Positions 33,034-41,536 of a DNA stretch of 64,000 bases are shown here, in pieces (positions within the stretch are counted from its first letter, which is position 1; each line of letters begins with the position of its first letter). A program made the translations under genes and the position numbers. The stretch is taken from contig SFEL01000003.1 in NCBI GenBank assembly GCA_004557245.1, forward strand, positions 1 through 64,000, given 5' to 3'. The stretch is from Clostridiales bacterium. Its GTDB lineage: Bacteria; Bacillota; Clostridia; Christensenellales; CAG-138. Below the pieces are notes generated by a model. It searched no databases. It was not told where the DNA came from and saw nothing but the letters and a program-made list of their open reading frames with translations.

Positions 33034-33855
33034 TTACAGGCTCAGTATCTTATCCAGTGCGGGCTGTATTGGCGCTGTGTCTATGCTTTCGACTTTGCCG
33101 CTGTCGCAGGCCGCTGCGGCGGCGGGATCGATAGGCAAGCGGGCCAGAAGGGGTATGCCGTAGGTAGTGGCTATCTCTTCCACATGGCTGTCGCCGAATA
33201 CTTTTATTTCACAGCCGCATTCGGGGCAGGTAAAGTAACTCATGTTTTCCACGATGCCCAATATGGGGATATTCATGAGCTCCGCCATGCGCACCGCCTT
33301 GGCAACTACCATGGAGACCAGGCTTTGAGGGGAAGTGACGACTATTATGCCGTCTACAGGCAGGCTCTGGAATACTGTCAGGGGTACATCGCCGGTTCCC
33401 GGAGGCATGTCGACGTACATGTAGTCTATATCTTTCCAGACCACTTCGGTCCAGAACTGCTTGACGACGCCCGCTATGACGGGGCCGCGCCACACCACGG
33501 GGTCGGTATCGGACTCAAGCAGCAGGTTTATGGACATGATATCAACGCCGTTACTGCTCCTGCAGGGGAAGATGTGGTTCTTGCCGTCTCCCAGTGCGTG
33601 CTCTTTGATGCCGAACATCCTGGGTATGGAGGGGCCGGTGATGTCCGCATCCAATACGGCGGTATTGAAGCCCCGCTTATTGGTGGCGGAGGCCATCATG
33701 GAGGTGACAAGGGACTTGCCTACGCCACCCTTGCCGCTCACTATGCCTATGACCTTCTTCACCCTGCTGAACTCGTTAAGCTGCTCCTTGGGTATTTCGC
33801 GGGAGCCGCAGTCCTTCTGGCCGCAGCTGCTGCAATCATGGCTGCATTCGCTCAT
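33034..33855 (-). CDS. Mrp/NBP35-family Fe-S carrier ATPase
   Basis: P-loop ATPase that binds and hands over Fe-S clusters. 273 residues: a Cys-rich N-terminus (CSHDCSSCGQKDC, as in NBP35-type proteins), the deviant Walker A VSGKGGVGKS (about 38-47), the DADITGPSIPRMF switch and the CxxC in FTCPECGCEI (about 205-212) that binds the bridging cluster. The gene faces away from the NifS-like desulfurase; together they suggest a small Fe-S/sulfur neighbourhood. The 33856-34116 stretch between them holds divergent promoters only. Confidence 0.93.
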   Translation of the reverse strand: MSECSHDCSSCGQKDCGSREIPKEQLNEFSRVKKVIGIVSGKGGVGKSLVTSMMASATNKRGFNTAVLDADITGPSIPRMFGIKEHALGDGKNHIFPCRSSNGVDIMSINLLLESDTDPVVWRGPVIAGVVKQFWTEVVWKDIDYMYVDMPPGTGDVPLTVFQSLPVDGIIVVTSPQSLVSMVVAKAVRMAELMNIPILGIVENMSYFTCPECGCEIKVFGDSHVEEIATTYGIPLLARLPIDPAAAAACDSGKVESIDTAPIQPALDKILSL

Positions 33856-34002
33856 TTTTTTCGCCTTTCTCCCGCCGCTTTTGCGCCGGGTCGTATATGC
33901 AATAAACTAATGATACAATATTACAGCACTTTTTGCCGCGCGTCAAACAGATAGATTAAAGACGGGGCGGAATAAATATGTAAAAATGTAGTGAAATAGT
34001 GG

Positions 34003-34008
34003 TATAAT
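34003..34008 (+). promoter_or_regulatory. Possible -10 of the NifS-like/thiI operon
   Basis: TATAAT with no good -35 at 17 bases. A second TATAAT occurs at about 34066. The region between Mrp and the desulfurase (33856-34116) has no gene and holds these two AT-rich -10 candidates. Confidence 0.35.
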
Positions 34009-34116
34009 ATGTGATATCATATAATGCGGTTTGCCGGGTATGCCGTCCGGACGCCGCGTTACATATAATATAGTGCGGGGATACCCCCGACGAAATATGA
34101 TACGGAGAGATGATAA

Positions 34117-35256
34117 ATGATATATCTTGACAATAGCGCTACCACACGCACCATGGGCGTTGCGGCGGAAGCGGCTAAAAAATATATGACGGAAGAATTC
34201 TTCAATCCTGCGGCGGCCTATTCTCCCGCAGTGCGCGAGGAAAGGGCGGTAAACGGCGCACGAAAGACAATAGGCAGCGCCATAAACGCAGGGCCGGACG
34301 ATATAATATTCACCTCCGGCGGCACCGAGAGCAACAATATGGCAATACTCGGATCCCTTAAAGCAATGCGGGGCAGGGGCAGGATAATAGTTGGTTCAAC
34401 CGAGCATCCATCTGTATATGAGGTGTGCAGGTCCCTTGCCCGCCAGTACGATGTTGTCGAAGCGCCGGTAGACAATACCGGTACAATAGACCTGAACAGG
34501 TTTGAGAGCCTCATCACCTCGGACACCCGCCTTGTATCTATAATGCAGGTGAACAACGAAGTTGGCGCTGTGAACGACGCCGAGGCCATACGCAGGATGC
34601 TCAGGCGCAGGGCTCCAGAGGCGCTGCTTCATGTGGACGGCGTACAGGGATTCCTGAAGGTGCCCTTCGATGCGAAAAACTGCGACCTGTATTCTATAAG
34701 CGGACACAAGATACACGCCCCCAAGGGTACGGGCGTACTGTACCTCAGGCAGGGCACAAAGTTCGCAGGCGGCCAGATAGGCGGAGGGCAGGAAAAGAAC
34801 CTGCGCAGCGGCACTACCAATACGCCCGGCATAATGGGTATGGAGGCGGCCGTAAAGAACTACCTCAATAATATCGACGAATATTGCTGCGCCATGAGGG
34901 CATGCAAGATGCGCCTTGCGAAAAACCTTACCGAGCTGCCGGATGTGCTGCTTAACGGCCCCGCACCGGAGCTGGGCGCCCCTCATATACTCAACGCTTC
35001 ATTTATGGGCGTCCGCGGCGAGGTGTTGCTGCATGCCCTGGAGGAGAGGGAGATATACGTTTCTACAGGCTCCGCCTGTTCTGCGCACAAGAAGGGCAAG
35101 AACCGAATACTCAACGCCATGGGTGTAATTGGAGAGAGACAGGAAGGCGCCATACGCTTCAGCTTCTGCCCCTTTAATACTATCGAAGAGATGGACGTTG
35201 CGGCGGAGGAAATCTCAACCATAATAGCCATGCTGCGCCGGTTTAAGCGCAGATAA
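34117..35256 (+). CDS. Cysteine desulfurase, NifS/IscS type
   Basis: PLP enzyme that takes sulfur from cysteine as an enzyme persulfide. 379 residues with the PLP-binding Lys198 in SGHKIHAPKG, His96 in TEHPSV, and the catalytic Cys321 in STGSACSAHKKG on a long flexible loop (group I type). It is followed by thiI, so its sulfur most likely goes to 4-thiouridine in tRNA, as with Bacillus NifZ-ThiI. GGAGAG precedes the ATG. No scaffold protein (IscU/SufU) is near. Confidence 0.94.
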   Translation: MIYLDNSATTRTMGVAAEAAKKYMTEEFFNPAAAYSPAVREERAVNGARKTIGSAINAGPDDIIFTSGGTESNNMAILGSLKAMRGRGRIIVGSTEHPSVYEVCRSLARQYDVVEAPVDNTGTIDLNRFESLITSDTRLVSIMQVNNEVGAVNDAEAIRRMLRRRAPEALLHVDGVQGFLKVPFDAKNCDLYSISGHKIHAPKGTGVLYLRQGTKFAGGQIGGGQEKNLRSGTTNTPGIMGMEAAVKNYLNNIDEYCCAMRACKMRLAKNLTELPDVLLNGPAPELGAPHILNASFMGVRGEVLLHALEEREIYVSTGSACSAHKKGKNRILNAMGVIGERQEGAIRFSFCPFNTIEEMDVAAEEISTIIAMLRRFKRR

Positions 35257-35278
35257 AACCAATACTGAAAGCATTGCT

Positions 35279-35302
35279 CCTGCCGGGCAAACCGGCGGGA
35301 GA
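35279..35302 (+). other. Intercistronic hairpin between desulfurase and thiI
   Basis: A 10-bp stem (CTCCTGCCGG/CCGGCGGGAG, one T-G) with GCAAA loop. No T-run follows, and the thiI SD lies outside it, so mRNA stability or partial attenuation is more likely than termination. Confidence 0.5.
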
Positions 35303-35318
35303 TATATACGGAGGATTT

Positions 35319-36512
35319 ATGGAAAACGTATTGCTGGTTCGCTACGGCGAAATTCACCTTAAAGGACTCAACCGCCCTTTCTTCGAGCGCAAGCTCGTCG
35401 AAGGAATAAAGCACGCTCTTTCGGATCTGGGCGCTACTGTGCGTATGGAGCAGGGGAGAATATTCGTGCTGGGTATAAAGGATAAGGACAGGGATGAGGC
35501 GGTGGACAGGCTCACAAGGGTGTTCGGCATACATTCCATAAGCCCCGCCGTAGCCGTAGAGAAGGAATGGGGCGCCATAGCCGGGAGTGCAAAGGAACTC
35601 ATGCAGCGCACTCTTGGTGAGAGTGAGCAGGCCACATTTAAAGTTATGGCCCGCCGTGCCGATAAGCGCTTTTCAATGAACAGCGAGGAGATCAACCGGG
35701 AGCTGGGCCAAGTGCTGCTTGAGAGCTTTCCCGGCCTCAGCGTGGACGTTCATTCCCCAAAGATAAAGATGTGTGTCGAAATACGCGAAAAGGCGTATCT
35801 TTACTGCGAGGAGATACCCGGCGCAAACGGCATGCCTACCGGCACCGCCGGCCGCGCCGCGCTGCTCATATCCGGAGGCATAGATAGCCCCGTTGCGGGC
35901 TACCTCATGGCAAAGCGCGGCCTTGAGCTTTCCGCCGTACACTTTTACAGCTATCCATACACCAGCGAAAGGGCAAGGGATAAGGTAGTGGATCTTACCG
36001 GACTCGTTGCCAGGTACTCCGGTCCCATAAGGCTGCATCTGGTGCCATTTACCGAGATACAGCTTGCCATTTACGAGCAATGTCCTCCAAAGGAGACTAC
36101 GGTGCTCATGCGCAGGCTCATGATGAAGATAGCGGAGCGCTGGGCAAGGGCAGACGGCGCGCTGGCACTTATCACGGGCGAGGCCCTTGGCCAGGTAGCA
36201 AGCCAGACCCTGGAGAGCCTCTGCGTGACGGACGATGCGGTGGATATGCCGGTATTCCGTCCTCTTATAGGTTTTGACAAGGACGATATAATAGATATAG
36301 CGAAGAAGATAAATACTTTCAATACCTCCATACTGCCGTATGAGGACTGCTGTACAGTATTTGTGCCCCAACACCCCGTCACAAAGCCCAAGGTGGAGGA
36401 TCTTCGCAACAGCGAGGCAATGGTGGACTTCGAGTGCATGATACAGAAGGCCATGGCGGACACGGAGACGCTCATAGTGACCCAGAGCGGCAGCGAAAAG
36501 GCGGAAGCGTAA
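35319..36512 (+). CDS. thiI: tRNA 4-thiouridine synthase ThiI
   Basis: Adenylates U8 of tRNA and inserts sulfur. 397 residues: ferredoxin-like N-domain, THUMP domain (about 60-165) and the PP-loop ATPase with SGGIDSPVAGYLMAKRG (about 185). The rhodanese domain of E. coli ThiI is absent, as in most Firmicutes, so sulfur must come directly from the desulfurase encoded upstream. The PEDCCTVF motif near the end is typical. GGAGG lies 6 bases before the ATG at 35319; the longer open frame upstream runs through a hairpin and is not coding. Confidence 0.95.
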   Translation: MENVLLVRYGEIHLKGLNRPFFERKLVEGIKHALSDLGATVRMEQGRIFVLGIKDKDRDEAVDRLTRVFGIHSISPAVAVEKEWGAIAGSAKELMQRTLGESEQATFKVMARRADKRFSMNSEEINRELGQVLLESFPGLSVDVHSPKIKMCVEIREKAYLYCEEIPGANGMPTGTAGRAALLISGGIDSPVAGYLMAKRGLELSAVHFYSYPYTSERARDKVVDLTGLVARYSGPIRLHLVPFTEIQLAIYEQCPPKETTVLMRRLMMKIAERWARADGALALITGEALGQVASQTLESLCVTDDAVDMPVFRPLIGFDKDDIIDIAKKINTFNTSILPYEDCCTVFVPQHPVTKPKVEDLRNSEAMVDFECMIQKAMADTETLIVTQSGSEKAEA

Positions 36513-36528
36513 GGCAGAGAAGTAAGTA

Positions 36529-36580
36529 CATAATATGTTAACCTTTTATTAACAAAAATGTATTATGCCGATGCTATAAT
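36529..36580 (+). promoter_or_regulatory. Nested inverted repeats before the DUF3298-like lipoprotein gene
   Basis: TGTTAA (36536-36541) and TTAACA (36549-36554) form an inverted repeat with 7 bases between, nested in CATAATA (36529-36535) and TATTATG (36561-36567). TATAAT lies at 36575-36580. The arrangement suggests an operator, but no known consensus fits. Confidence 0.35.
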
Positions 36581-36616
36581 ACTAACCGTAAAAAGCTCGA
36601 AAGGAGGGGCGATGGA

Positions 36617-37552
36617 ATGAAAAAAAGCATCATGAGCGGCCTGATCGCGGCAGCGGCTGCGATCATGCTTTGCGGCTGTCAATCCGCCCCTGCGGCAGAG
36701 CTCCAGCCTTCCTTTGAAAAAAGCTCAAAGGCAGTTCCGGCGGCGACCTTCGCTCCGGAGGTCTTTGAAGTTGTAAAAGAATACAATTCAAGCCAGGTGG
36801 CTGTAAGCGCACCCGCGGAGGAAGATGACATTTATGCGCCGGTGACGATATCTCGCTGCGCATACTGTGAAAACAACTGCTGCATAGTGTATCCTGCGCT
36901 CCAGAACCAGCCTACTGCGGACATGATAAACGCCTCCATGCGCGAAAATATCATGGCTAAGGCGAAAAAGCTGAATATGGCGGTATTTACCGAATACCGG
37001 GTAGAATACAACCGCAACGGAATATTCTCGGTGCGGATATTCATGTATGACCTTTACGATGAAAGCAACACCTGCCTTGGCAGCATGGCTCTGACTTACG
37101 ATGTGGAGACGGGCGCTCTGTGCAAGATCAGCGACCTTTTCGATGAGAATAATCAGTACTGGCGGGGCCGTATACCGGATATGATAACCGCGCAGGCCAA
37201 AGATTCCGACATGCTGCTGCTCAACGATCTGCTGCCCATAGACGACGACAGGGAGTTCTATATAACCGAGGACAGCATAGTCATCGTATACAACAAATAC
37301 GAGATAACCACCGCGTCAGAAGGCGAGCCGGAATTCGAGATACAGGTGGAGGACGTAAAGGAATATGTAGGAGACGACAGCGTGCTGAACATATTCATAG
37401 CGCCCGATGATACGCCCGCGCCTACGCCGGAAACAACTCCTGACCTTACGACGGAGCCTTTGGCCGGGCAGGAAAGGGAAACGGAAGCTTCTCCATCGCC
37501 AGCGCCTACTCCTACGCCGGAGCCGGATTTTTCGGTGGAGGTGGATCGATAA
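36617..37552 (+). CDS. Lipoprotein with DUF4163/DUF3298-like region
   Basis: 311 residues with a lipoprotein signal ending in CGC (about Cys20-22), followed by a region of about 200 residues that resembles the DUF4163-DUF3298 pair of RsiV/PdaC-type proteins: YPALQNQPTADMINASMRENI, VEYNRNGIFSVRIFMYDLY and YDVETGALCKISDLF. RsiV binds lysozyme, but no sigma factor gene is near, so only the fold is suggested. The C-terminal 50 residues are Pro/Thr-rich and look like a wall-spanning or flexible tail. GGAGGGG precedes the ATG. The next gene overlaps by one base. Confidence 0.78.
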   Translation: MKKSIMSGLIAAAAAIMLCGCQSAPAAELQPSFEKSSKAVPAATFAPEVFEVVKEYNSSQVAVSAPAEEDDIYAPVTISRCAYCENNCCIVYPALQNQPTADMINASMRENIMAKAKKLNMAVFTEYRVEYNRNGIFSVRIFMYDLYDESNTCLGSMALTYDVETGALCKISDLFDENNQYWRGRIPDMITAQAKDSDMLLLNDLLPIDDDREFYITEDSIVIVYNKYEITTASEGEPEFEIQVEDVKEYVGDDSVLNIFIAPDDTPAPTPETTPDLTTEPLAGQERETEASPSPAPTPTPEPDFSVEVDR

Positions 37553-37797
37553 TGAGATGCAGCTGCAAGGCCTGCGGAACCTATATGGTACAGACTGAGA
37601 GAGGGCTGTTCAGCGGCTGTCAGTGCCCGGATTGCGGCAACATATGCCGGGACTGCATGGGCAGCGTAGATTCTCCGCTTACGCCGGATCAGCTTCGCGA
37701 ACGATTCAGCAGCATGAAGCTCGACGCTGTTACCGCCGAGCCGGCGGATCCGCCCGAATGGGTGGAGCGGCCCAGCGAATGGCAGAAAATGCTATAG
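37552..37797 (+). CDS. Small Cys-rich zinc-ribbon-like protein
   Basis: 81 residues. The first 36 contain ten cysteines arranged as CSCKACG, CQCPDCG and CRDCMG, which look like treble-clef or zinc-ribbon knuckles. The second half is a charged helix ending WVERPSEWQKML. It starts within the stop of the preceding lipoprotein gene (TAATG), so it is coupled to it. Not a family I can name. Confidence 0.68.
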   Translation: MRCSCKACGTYMVQTERGLFSGCQCPDCGNICRDCMGSVDSPLTPDQLRERFSSMKLDAVTAEPADPPEWVERPSEWQKML

Positions 37798-37810
37798 CCA
37801 AAAACAGGTA

Positions 37811-37845
37811 AAAGGCCATCTCCTTGTTGGGACGGCCTTTTTTGC
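37811..37845 (+). terminator. Terminator after the Cys-rich gene
   Basis: AAAAGGCC pairs with GGCCTTTT around a 16-base loop, followed by a further TTT. The A-rich 5' arm would also let it act on minus-strand transcripts from the coat genes. Confidence 0.72.
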
Positions 37846-37907
37846 TGCCGCATTTTAAGTTGCGCGGGCAGGTTTTGTGGTATACTATCTATGTATGCAG
37901 AGACTGA

Positions 37908-38189
37908 TTAAAAGCCGGTCTGCTGTTTGAGCTGCTGCATCTTGCTTCGAGCCGTCTGAACGTCGGACTCCGGAGCCTTTTTGGTGTCGTACATCTGCCG
38001 TTTGTGCATCTCGTCAAACACGGCGAACTGGTCGGTGGAGCATTCCGCCAGGTTGCTCATAAGCAGCTGTCTCAGGTTCGCGCAGGAGGATTCGATTATT
38101 CCGCTTGCGTAGTCCTTTACCAGATCCTTTTCCTGGGTGAGAAGATCGGTAAGAAGTTCCTGCTGGTTCATACTGGTATGATTCGTCAT
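37908..38189 (-). CDS. CotF-like spore coat protein
   Basis: 93 residues, all helical, with the N-terminal pattern MNQQELLTDLLTQEKDLVKDYASGIIESSC and RQLLMSNLAECS, which matches the CotF family of spore coat proteins (ferritin-like helical bundle). It is the second of two minus-strand coat-like genes 18 bases apart. Small, single-domain CotF proteins are common in Clostridia. No promoter lies between the two, so they are co-transcribed. Confidence 0.82.
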   Translation of the reverse strand: MTNHTSMNQQELLTDLLTQEKDLVKDYASGIIESSCANLRQLLMSNLAECSTDQFAVFDEMHKRQMYDTKKAPESDVQTARSKMQQLKQQTGF

Positions 38190-38207
38190 ATGTCACTCCT
38201 TTTGCAT

Positions 38208-38471
38208 TTACTGGTGGCTGTCCAGGTAGTTTTGCAGCGCGTCAAAGTGCTGCTTGTGGTGCTGGGCAAAACGGTTTGCCATGTCCTTGAGGGGCTGCTC
38301 GCTGAGTATTTCGGCGTATATCCTGCTCTTCTTGTAGGCAAGGGCCTCATGGTACATCTGGTCCTGTATTATGCCCAGGTTCTTGGTGTCCATCATGGAC
38401 TGGGCTGTCTCCATTTTGTAGTTGACCGGTTCGGTCTGCTTCATAAAGGAGTTCGTGTCGTTTTGTGTCAT
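38208..38471 (-). CDS. CotF-related spore protein
   Basis: 87 residues with helical repeats (MDTKNLGIIQDQMYHEALAYKKSRIYAEI, QHHKQHFDALQNYLDSHQ). The HxxxF and MYHEALAYKK elements match the partner type of CotF-like protein usually found next to CotF in Clostridia. GGAGG lies about 9 bases before the ATG. Immediately upstream is a perfect 16-base palindrome next to a TATAAT, so expression is probably controlled by a DNA-binding protein. Confidence 0.72.
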   Translation of the reverse strand: MTQNDTNSFMKQTEPVNYKMETAQSMMDTKNLGIIQDQMYHEALAYKKSRIYAEILSEQPLKDMANRFAQHHKQHFDALQNYLDSHQ

Positions 38472-38494
38472 TTATAACCTCCGTTTTTTTAGTC

Positions 38495-38510
38495 TGCGAT
38501 GCGCATCGCA
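38495..38510. promoter_or_regulatory. 16-base perfect palindrome, operator candidate
   Basis: TGCGATGCGCATCGCA is fully self-complementary. It abuts TATAAT read on the minus strand (38511-38516), so it would lie over the +1 of the CotF-like operon. It also lies 49 bases before recX. Confidence 0.5.
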
Positions 38511-38558
38511 ATTATATTATCTGACGGAGCACGCTAAAACTTACTATGAGGAGAATAG

Positions 38559-39068
38559 ATGAAGAAGAAAAAAACGGGTAAATCGGCTATGGATTCCGCT
38601 CTGGATTATCTTACCTCGAGGCCCAGGACGGTGCGGGAGATGGAAAACTACCTTGACGGCCAGAACTACGGAGAATACGAGGTGTACGCCGCAGTGGAGC
38701 GGCTCAAGGAGCTGAAATACCTTGACGATGCCAGGTATGCGGCGGATTTCGTCTCCACCCGCCTTGCAACGAAGCCGCTGAGCAGGCGAAAGCTTAAAGA
38801 GCAGCTGCGCACTCATTACCTTAGCGCCGACGACATAGACGCCGCCATGGAGCAGGTGACCGACGATGTGGAAAGGCGGAACGCCATGGCCGTGGCGGAG
38901 AAGTTTTACCGTCAGTTCGAGGGACTTGAGGAATACGACAGAAGGCAAAGAATTGTAAGAAGGCTGGCTGGCCGAGGCTATGACTTCGGCGTGATACGCG
39001 ACAGCGTGGAGGAGCTGATAGGCGCCATAGACTGTCCCATAGCGAGCGACGGAGAGGACGAGGAATAA
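38559..39068 (+). CDS. recX: RecA regulator RecX
   Basis: Helical protein that binds RecA filaments and modulates recombination. 169 residues made of three repeated three-helix units: ALDYLTSRPRTVREMENYL, RLKELKYLDDARYAADFV, LGRR-type elements in the second and third repeats (KLKEQLRTHYLSADDIDAAM; RRQRIVRRLAGRGYDFGVI). GAGGAG precedes the ATG. recA is not in the window. The stop overlaps the SD region of the next gene, one base apart. Confidence 0.9.
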   Translation: MKKKKTGKSAMDSALDYLTSRPRTVREMENYLDGQNYGEYEVYAAVERLKELKYLDDARYAADFVSTRLATKPLSRRKLKEQLRTHYLSADDIDAAMEQVTDDVERRNAMAVAEKFYRQFEGLEEYDRRQRIVRRLAGRGYDFGVIRDSVEELIGAIDCPIASDGEDEE

Positions 39069-39069
39069 T

Positions 39070-39972
39070 ATGAGCGGAAGTATCACTGACATTAAGGGTA
39101 TAACTGTAGGCCATTATACGGATAAAAAGGCAAAAACCGGATGCACTGCCGTTATTTGCCAAAAAGGGGCGGTGGCTGGAGTCGACGTTCGCGGCAGTGC
39201 GCCCGGCACGAGAGAGACAGACCTTCTGCGGGGATACAATTCCGTAGAAAGGGTTCAGGCAATAATGCTTTCCGGCGGCAGTGCATACGGGCTGGATGCG
39301 GCAAGCGGAGCCATGCAGTACTTTGAGGAGCAGGGCCTTGGCGTAGACGTGGGAATTGGAGTAGTTCCCATAGTCCCTGCGGCGGTCATATTCGATCTGG
39401 GCGTGGGGGATCCCAAGGTGCGCCCCGGCAAGGCGGAGGGCTATGCCGCATGCAAAGACGCTAAGGCTTCCACCCCATCTGGCAGCATAGGCGCAGGCAC
39501 CGGCGCTACTGTGGCAAAGGCTTTCGGGAGCAGGTACGCAGTGAACAGCGGCCTCGGCACAGCATGTATAGAGCTGGAAAACGGGGTAAAGGTGGGGGCG
39601 ATAGCCGTAGTGAATGCGCTGGGCGACATATACGACCCGGCCACGGGCGAGCTGGTGGCCGCGGCGAATATGGACGGCAAGCTCACACCCTGCATGGATT
39701 CAGCAGCCCTGGGGCAGGCGGCCTTCGGCAATACCACCATAGGCGTGGTGGCGACCAATGCAAAGCTCACCCGGGAGGAAGCAAACAAGCTGGCTTCAAT
39801 GGCACACGACGGGCTGGCCATGACCATACGCCCCGTGCATACCTCGCTGGATGGAGATACCTTCTTTGCAATGTCCACGGGCGAAAGGGAGTGTGAGCTG
39901 CTGCCGGTACTGGTAGCGGGGGTGAGAGCGGTATCTGCCGCTATACTGGACGCCGTAAGGAGCGCCGAATGA
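39070..39972 (+). CDS. P1-family aminopeptidase (DmpA/BapA type)
   Basis: N-terminal nucleophile hydrolase that cuts itself once and removes D- or beta-amino acids from short peptides. 300 residues. The processing site is probably the Thr in GNTTIGVVATNAK (about 224-231), preceded by QAAF; the NTTIGVV motif is shared with BapA-type enzymes. Other landmarks are GLDAASGAMQ and TPSGSIGAGTGAT. The natural substrate is unknown. It overlaps acpS by 4 bases and follows recX by one base, so the three are co-transcribed. Confidence 0.9.
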   Translation: MSGSITDIKGITVGHYTDKKAKTGCTAVICQKGAVAGVDVRGSAPGTRETDLLRGYNSVERVQAIMLSGGSAYGLDAASGAMQYFEEQGLGVDVGIGVVPIVPAAVIFDLGVGDPKVRPGKAEGYAACKDAKASTPSGSIGAGTGATVAKAFGSRYAVNSGLGTACIELENGVKVGAIAVVNALGDIYDPATGELVAAANMDGKLTPCMDSAALGQAAFGNTTIGVVATNAKLTREEANKLASMAHDGLAMTIRPVHTSLDGDTFFAMSTGERECELLPVLVAGVRAVSAAILDAVRSAE

Positions 39973-40337
39973 TACTTGGCACGGGCATAGACATAATCGA
40001 GGTGGAAAGGGTAAAGCGGGCCGCAGCAAAAGAGGGCTTTATGGAGCGCGTGTTCACGGAAACTGAGCGGCAAAGGCTCAAGTCCGGCAATAACGACCCG
40101 CAGCGCATAGCGGGGGCATTTGCCGCAAAGGAGGCCGTAGCAAAGGCGCTGGGCACAGGAATAGGCATTATCGAATGGAGGGAAATAGAGATAACCCATG
40201 ATGAAAAGGGCGGGCCTCTCGCCGCGCTTTCAGGAAAGGCACTTAAGCTTATGAACGGTATGGGCGGCAGAATGCTGCATGTGAGCATATCTCACATAAA
40301 GGATATTGCCGTGGCGCAGGCAATATTGGAGGGCTGA
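39969..40337 (+). CDS. acpS: Holo-acyl carrier protein synthase
   Basis: Transfers 4'-phosphopantetheine from CoA to the serine of ACP. 122 residues with Mg-binding Asp8 (GTGIDIIEVERV) and Glu55 (FAAKEAVAKALGTG), and the conserved VSISHIKDIAVAQA near the end. The start codon overlaps the stop of the peptidase gene by 4 bases. The gene for its target ACP is at 49540 in the same window. Confidence 0.96.
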   Translation: MILGTGIDIIEVERVKRAAAKEGFMERVFTETERQRLKSGNNDPQRIAGAFAAKEAVAKALGTGIGIIEWREIEITHDEKGGPLAALSGKALKLMNGMGGRMLHVSISHIKDIAVAQAILEG

Positions 40338-40339
40338 CG

Positions 40340-40906
40340 TTGAGCATAAAGGAAGAAAAGGCCGCCTTACGCAGGGAAATCAAGCAGCGCATAAGGGTGC
40401 TTTCAAAAGAAGACATAAAGTCGCAGTCGATTTCGGCCTGCAAGCTGGCGGCAGGACTGATCGCATTCAAAAATGCACGGACAATACTCAGCTACAGGGC
40501 GCTGCCGGGGGAGTGCGACCCCGCTGAGCTGGTAAAAGCCGCGGCCAGCATGGGCAAAAACGTCGCTTATCCCGTTTGCAGCGGGGATGGCGGCCTTGAA
40601 CTGTATATACCCTCCGATGGAAGCTGCTTTGTGAAGGGCGCATATGGAATAGCAGAGCCTGACAGGGAGAGGTCCGGACGGATGATGATTGACCAAATAG
40701 ATCTTATAATAGTGCCGGGGCTGGCCTTTGGCAGGGACCTTTACAGGCTGGGCCGGGGCGGCGGATACTATGACAGGCTGCTCAACGGTGCCGCCGCGTT
40801 CAAACTGGGCCTCGCGCTGAAGGAGCAGATAACGGAGCGGGTGCCGCGAGATGCCTGGGATGCAAAAATGGACGCAGTAGCCTGTAGTTTTGGGATATAT
40901 TGTTAA
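40340..40906 (+). CDS. 5-formyltetrahydrofolate cyclo-ligase
   Basis: Converts 5-formyl-THF to 5,10-methenyl-THF using ATP. 188 residues with the family motifs RALPGECDPAELV and GRGGGYYDRLL (about residues 138-148), where the Gly-rich loop binds ATP. The start is TTG at 40340, with GGAGGG 10 bases upstream, two bases after the acpS stop. In many Firmicutes it is found near rsmD or other tRNA/folate genes, as here. Confidence 0.94.
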   Translation: MSIKEEKAALRREIKQRIRVLSKEDIKSQSISACKLAAGLIAFKNARTILSYRALPGECDPAELVKAAASMGKNVAYPVCSGDGGLELYIPSDGSCFVKGAYGIAEPDRERSGRMMIDQIDLIIVPGLAFGRDLYRLGRGGGYYDRLLNGAAAFKLGLALKEQITERVPRDAWDAKMDAVACSFGIYC

Positions 40907-40922
40907 TTAAACAAAAATATCC

Positions 40923-40951
40923 TTGTTAGGAAGGCTTTGTAATGATAAAAT
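40923..40951 (+). promoter_or_regulatory. Sigma-A promoter of rsmD-coaD
   Basis: TTGTTA, 17 bases, TAAAAT; it lies 27 bases before the rsmD ATG. Confidence 0.7.
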
Positions 40952-40978
40952 ATACAATAGCTGTATTCGGAGGTGTAA

Positions 40979-41536
40979 ATGCGGATAATCGCAGGAGATA
41001 AAAGAGGCTGCGCCATTTCCGCCCCAAAGGGGTTGGATACGCGGCCTACGCTGGACAGGGTAAAGGAGTCGCTGTTCGGCATACTCCAATTCGACATATA
41101 CGGCAAGAGGGTGCTGGATCTTTTCGCCGGTTCCGGGGCGCTGGGGCTTGAGGCGGTTTCACGGGGCGCAGAAAGCGCCGCATTCTGCGACAGTGCGAGG
41201 GACAGCATAGACATAGTCAACGCCAACATAAAAAAACTGGGCTATGGGAATAAGTGCCGAGTATATCATTGTGACTGGGAACGGGCGGTATCCATGATGG
41301 CTTCCCGGGGCGACAGGTTCGACATAGTATTCATAGACCCGCCCTACGGCGCAGGCATAGCCGATAAGGCTGCGGCAACGCTTTACGATAAGGGACTGCT
41401 GGCGGAGGGCTTCATAATAGCTCTCGAGCACGACTCAAAGCTGCCGCCAATGATAGAACACGACAAGCTGGAGATATACGATGTGCGCCATTATGGCGAG
41501 CTTACCGCAATTTCCTTCATAAGAGAGAGGCAATAA
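40979..41536 (+). CDS. rsmD: 16S rRNA (guanine966-N2)-methyltransferase
   Basis: SAM-dependent methyltransferase for small-subunit rRNA. 185 residues; SAM motif VLDLFAGSGALGLEAVSRGA (about 42-61) and the catalytic DPPYG (FIDPPYGAG, about 120). The N-terminal MRIIAGDKRG is typical. It is followed by coaD with a one-base overlap, an order shared with Bacillus ylbH-coaD. GGAGG lies 6 bases before the ATG. Confidence 0.94.
   Translation: MRIIAGDKRGCAISAPKGLDTRPTLDRVKESLFGILQFDIYGKRVLDLFAGSGALGLEAVSRGAESAAFCDSARDSIDIVNANIKKLGYGNKCRVYHCDWERAVSMMASRGDRFDIVFIDPPYGAGIADKAAATLYDKGLLAEGFIIALEHDSKLPPMIEHDKLEIYDVRHYGELTAISFIRERQ

Noticed and set aside
36536..36554. Rex operator
   Set aside because: The half-sites fit but the spacing is 7 instead of 4 bases and the flanking bases do not match.
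37860..37886. Promoter TTGCGC-N15-TATACT reading antisense into the coat genes
   Set aside because: Short spacer and weak -35; no product or terminator to support an antisense RNA.
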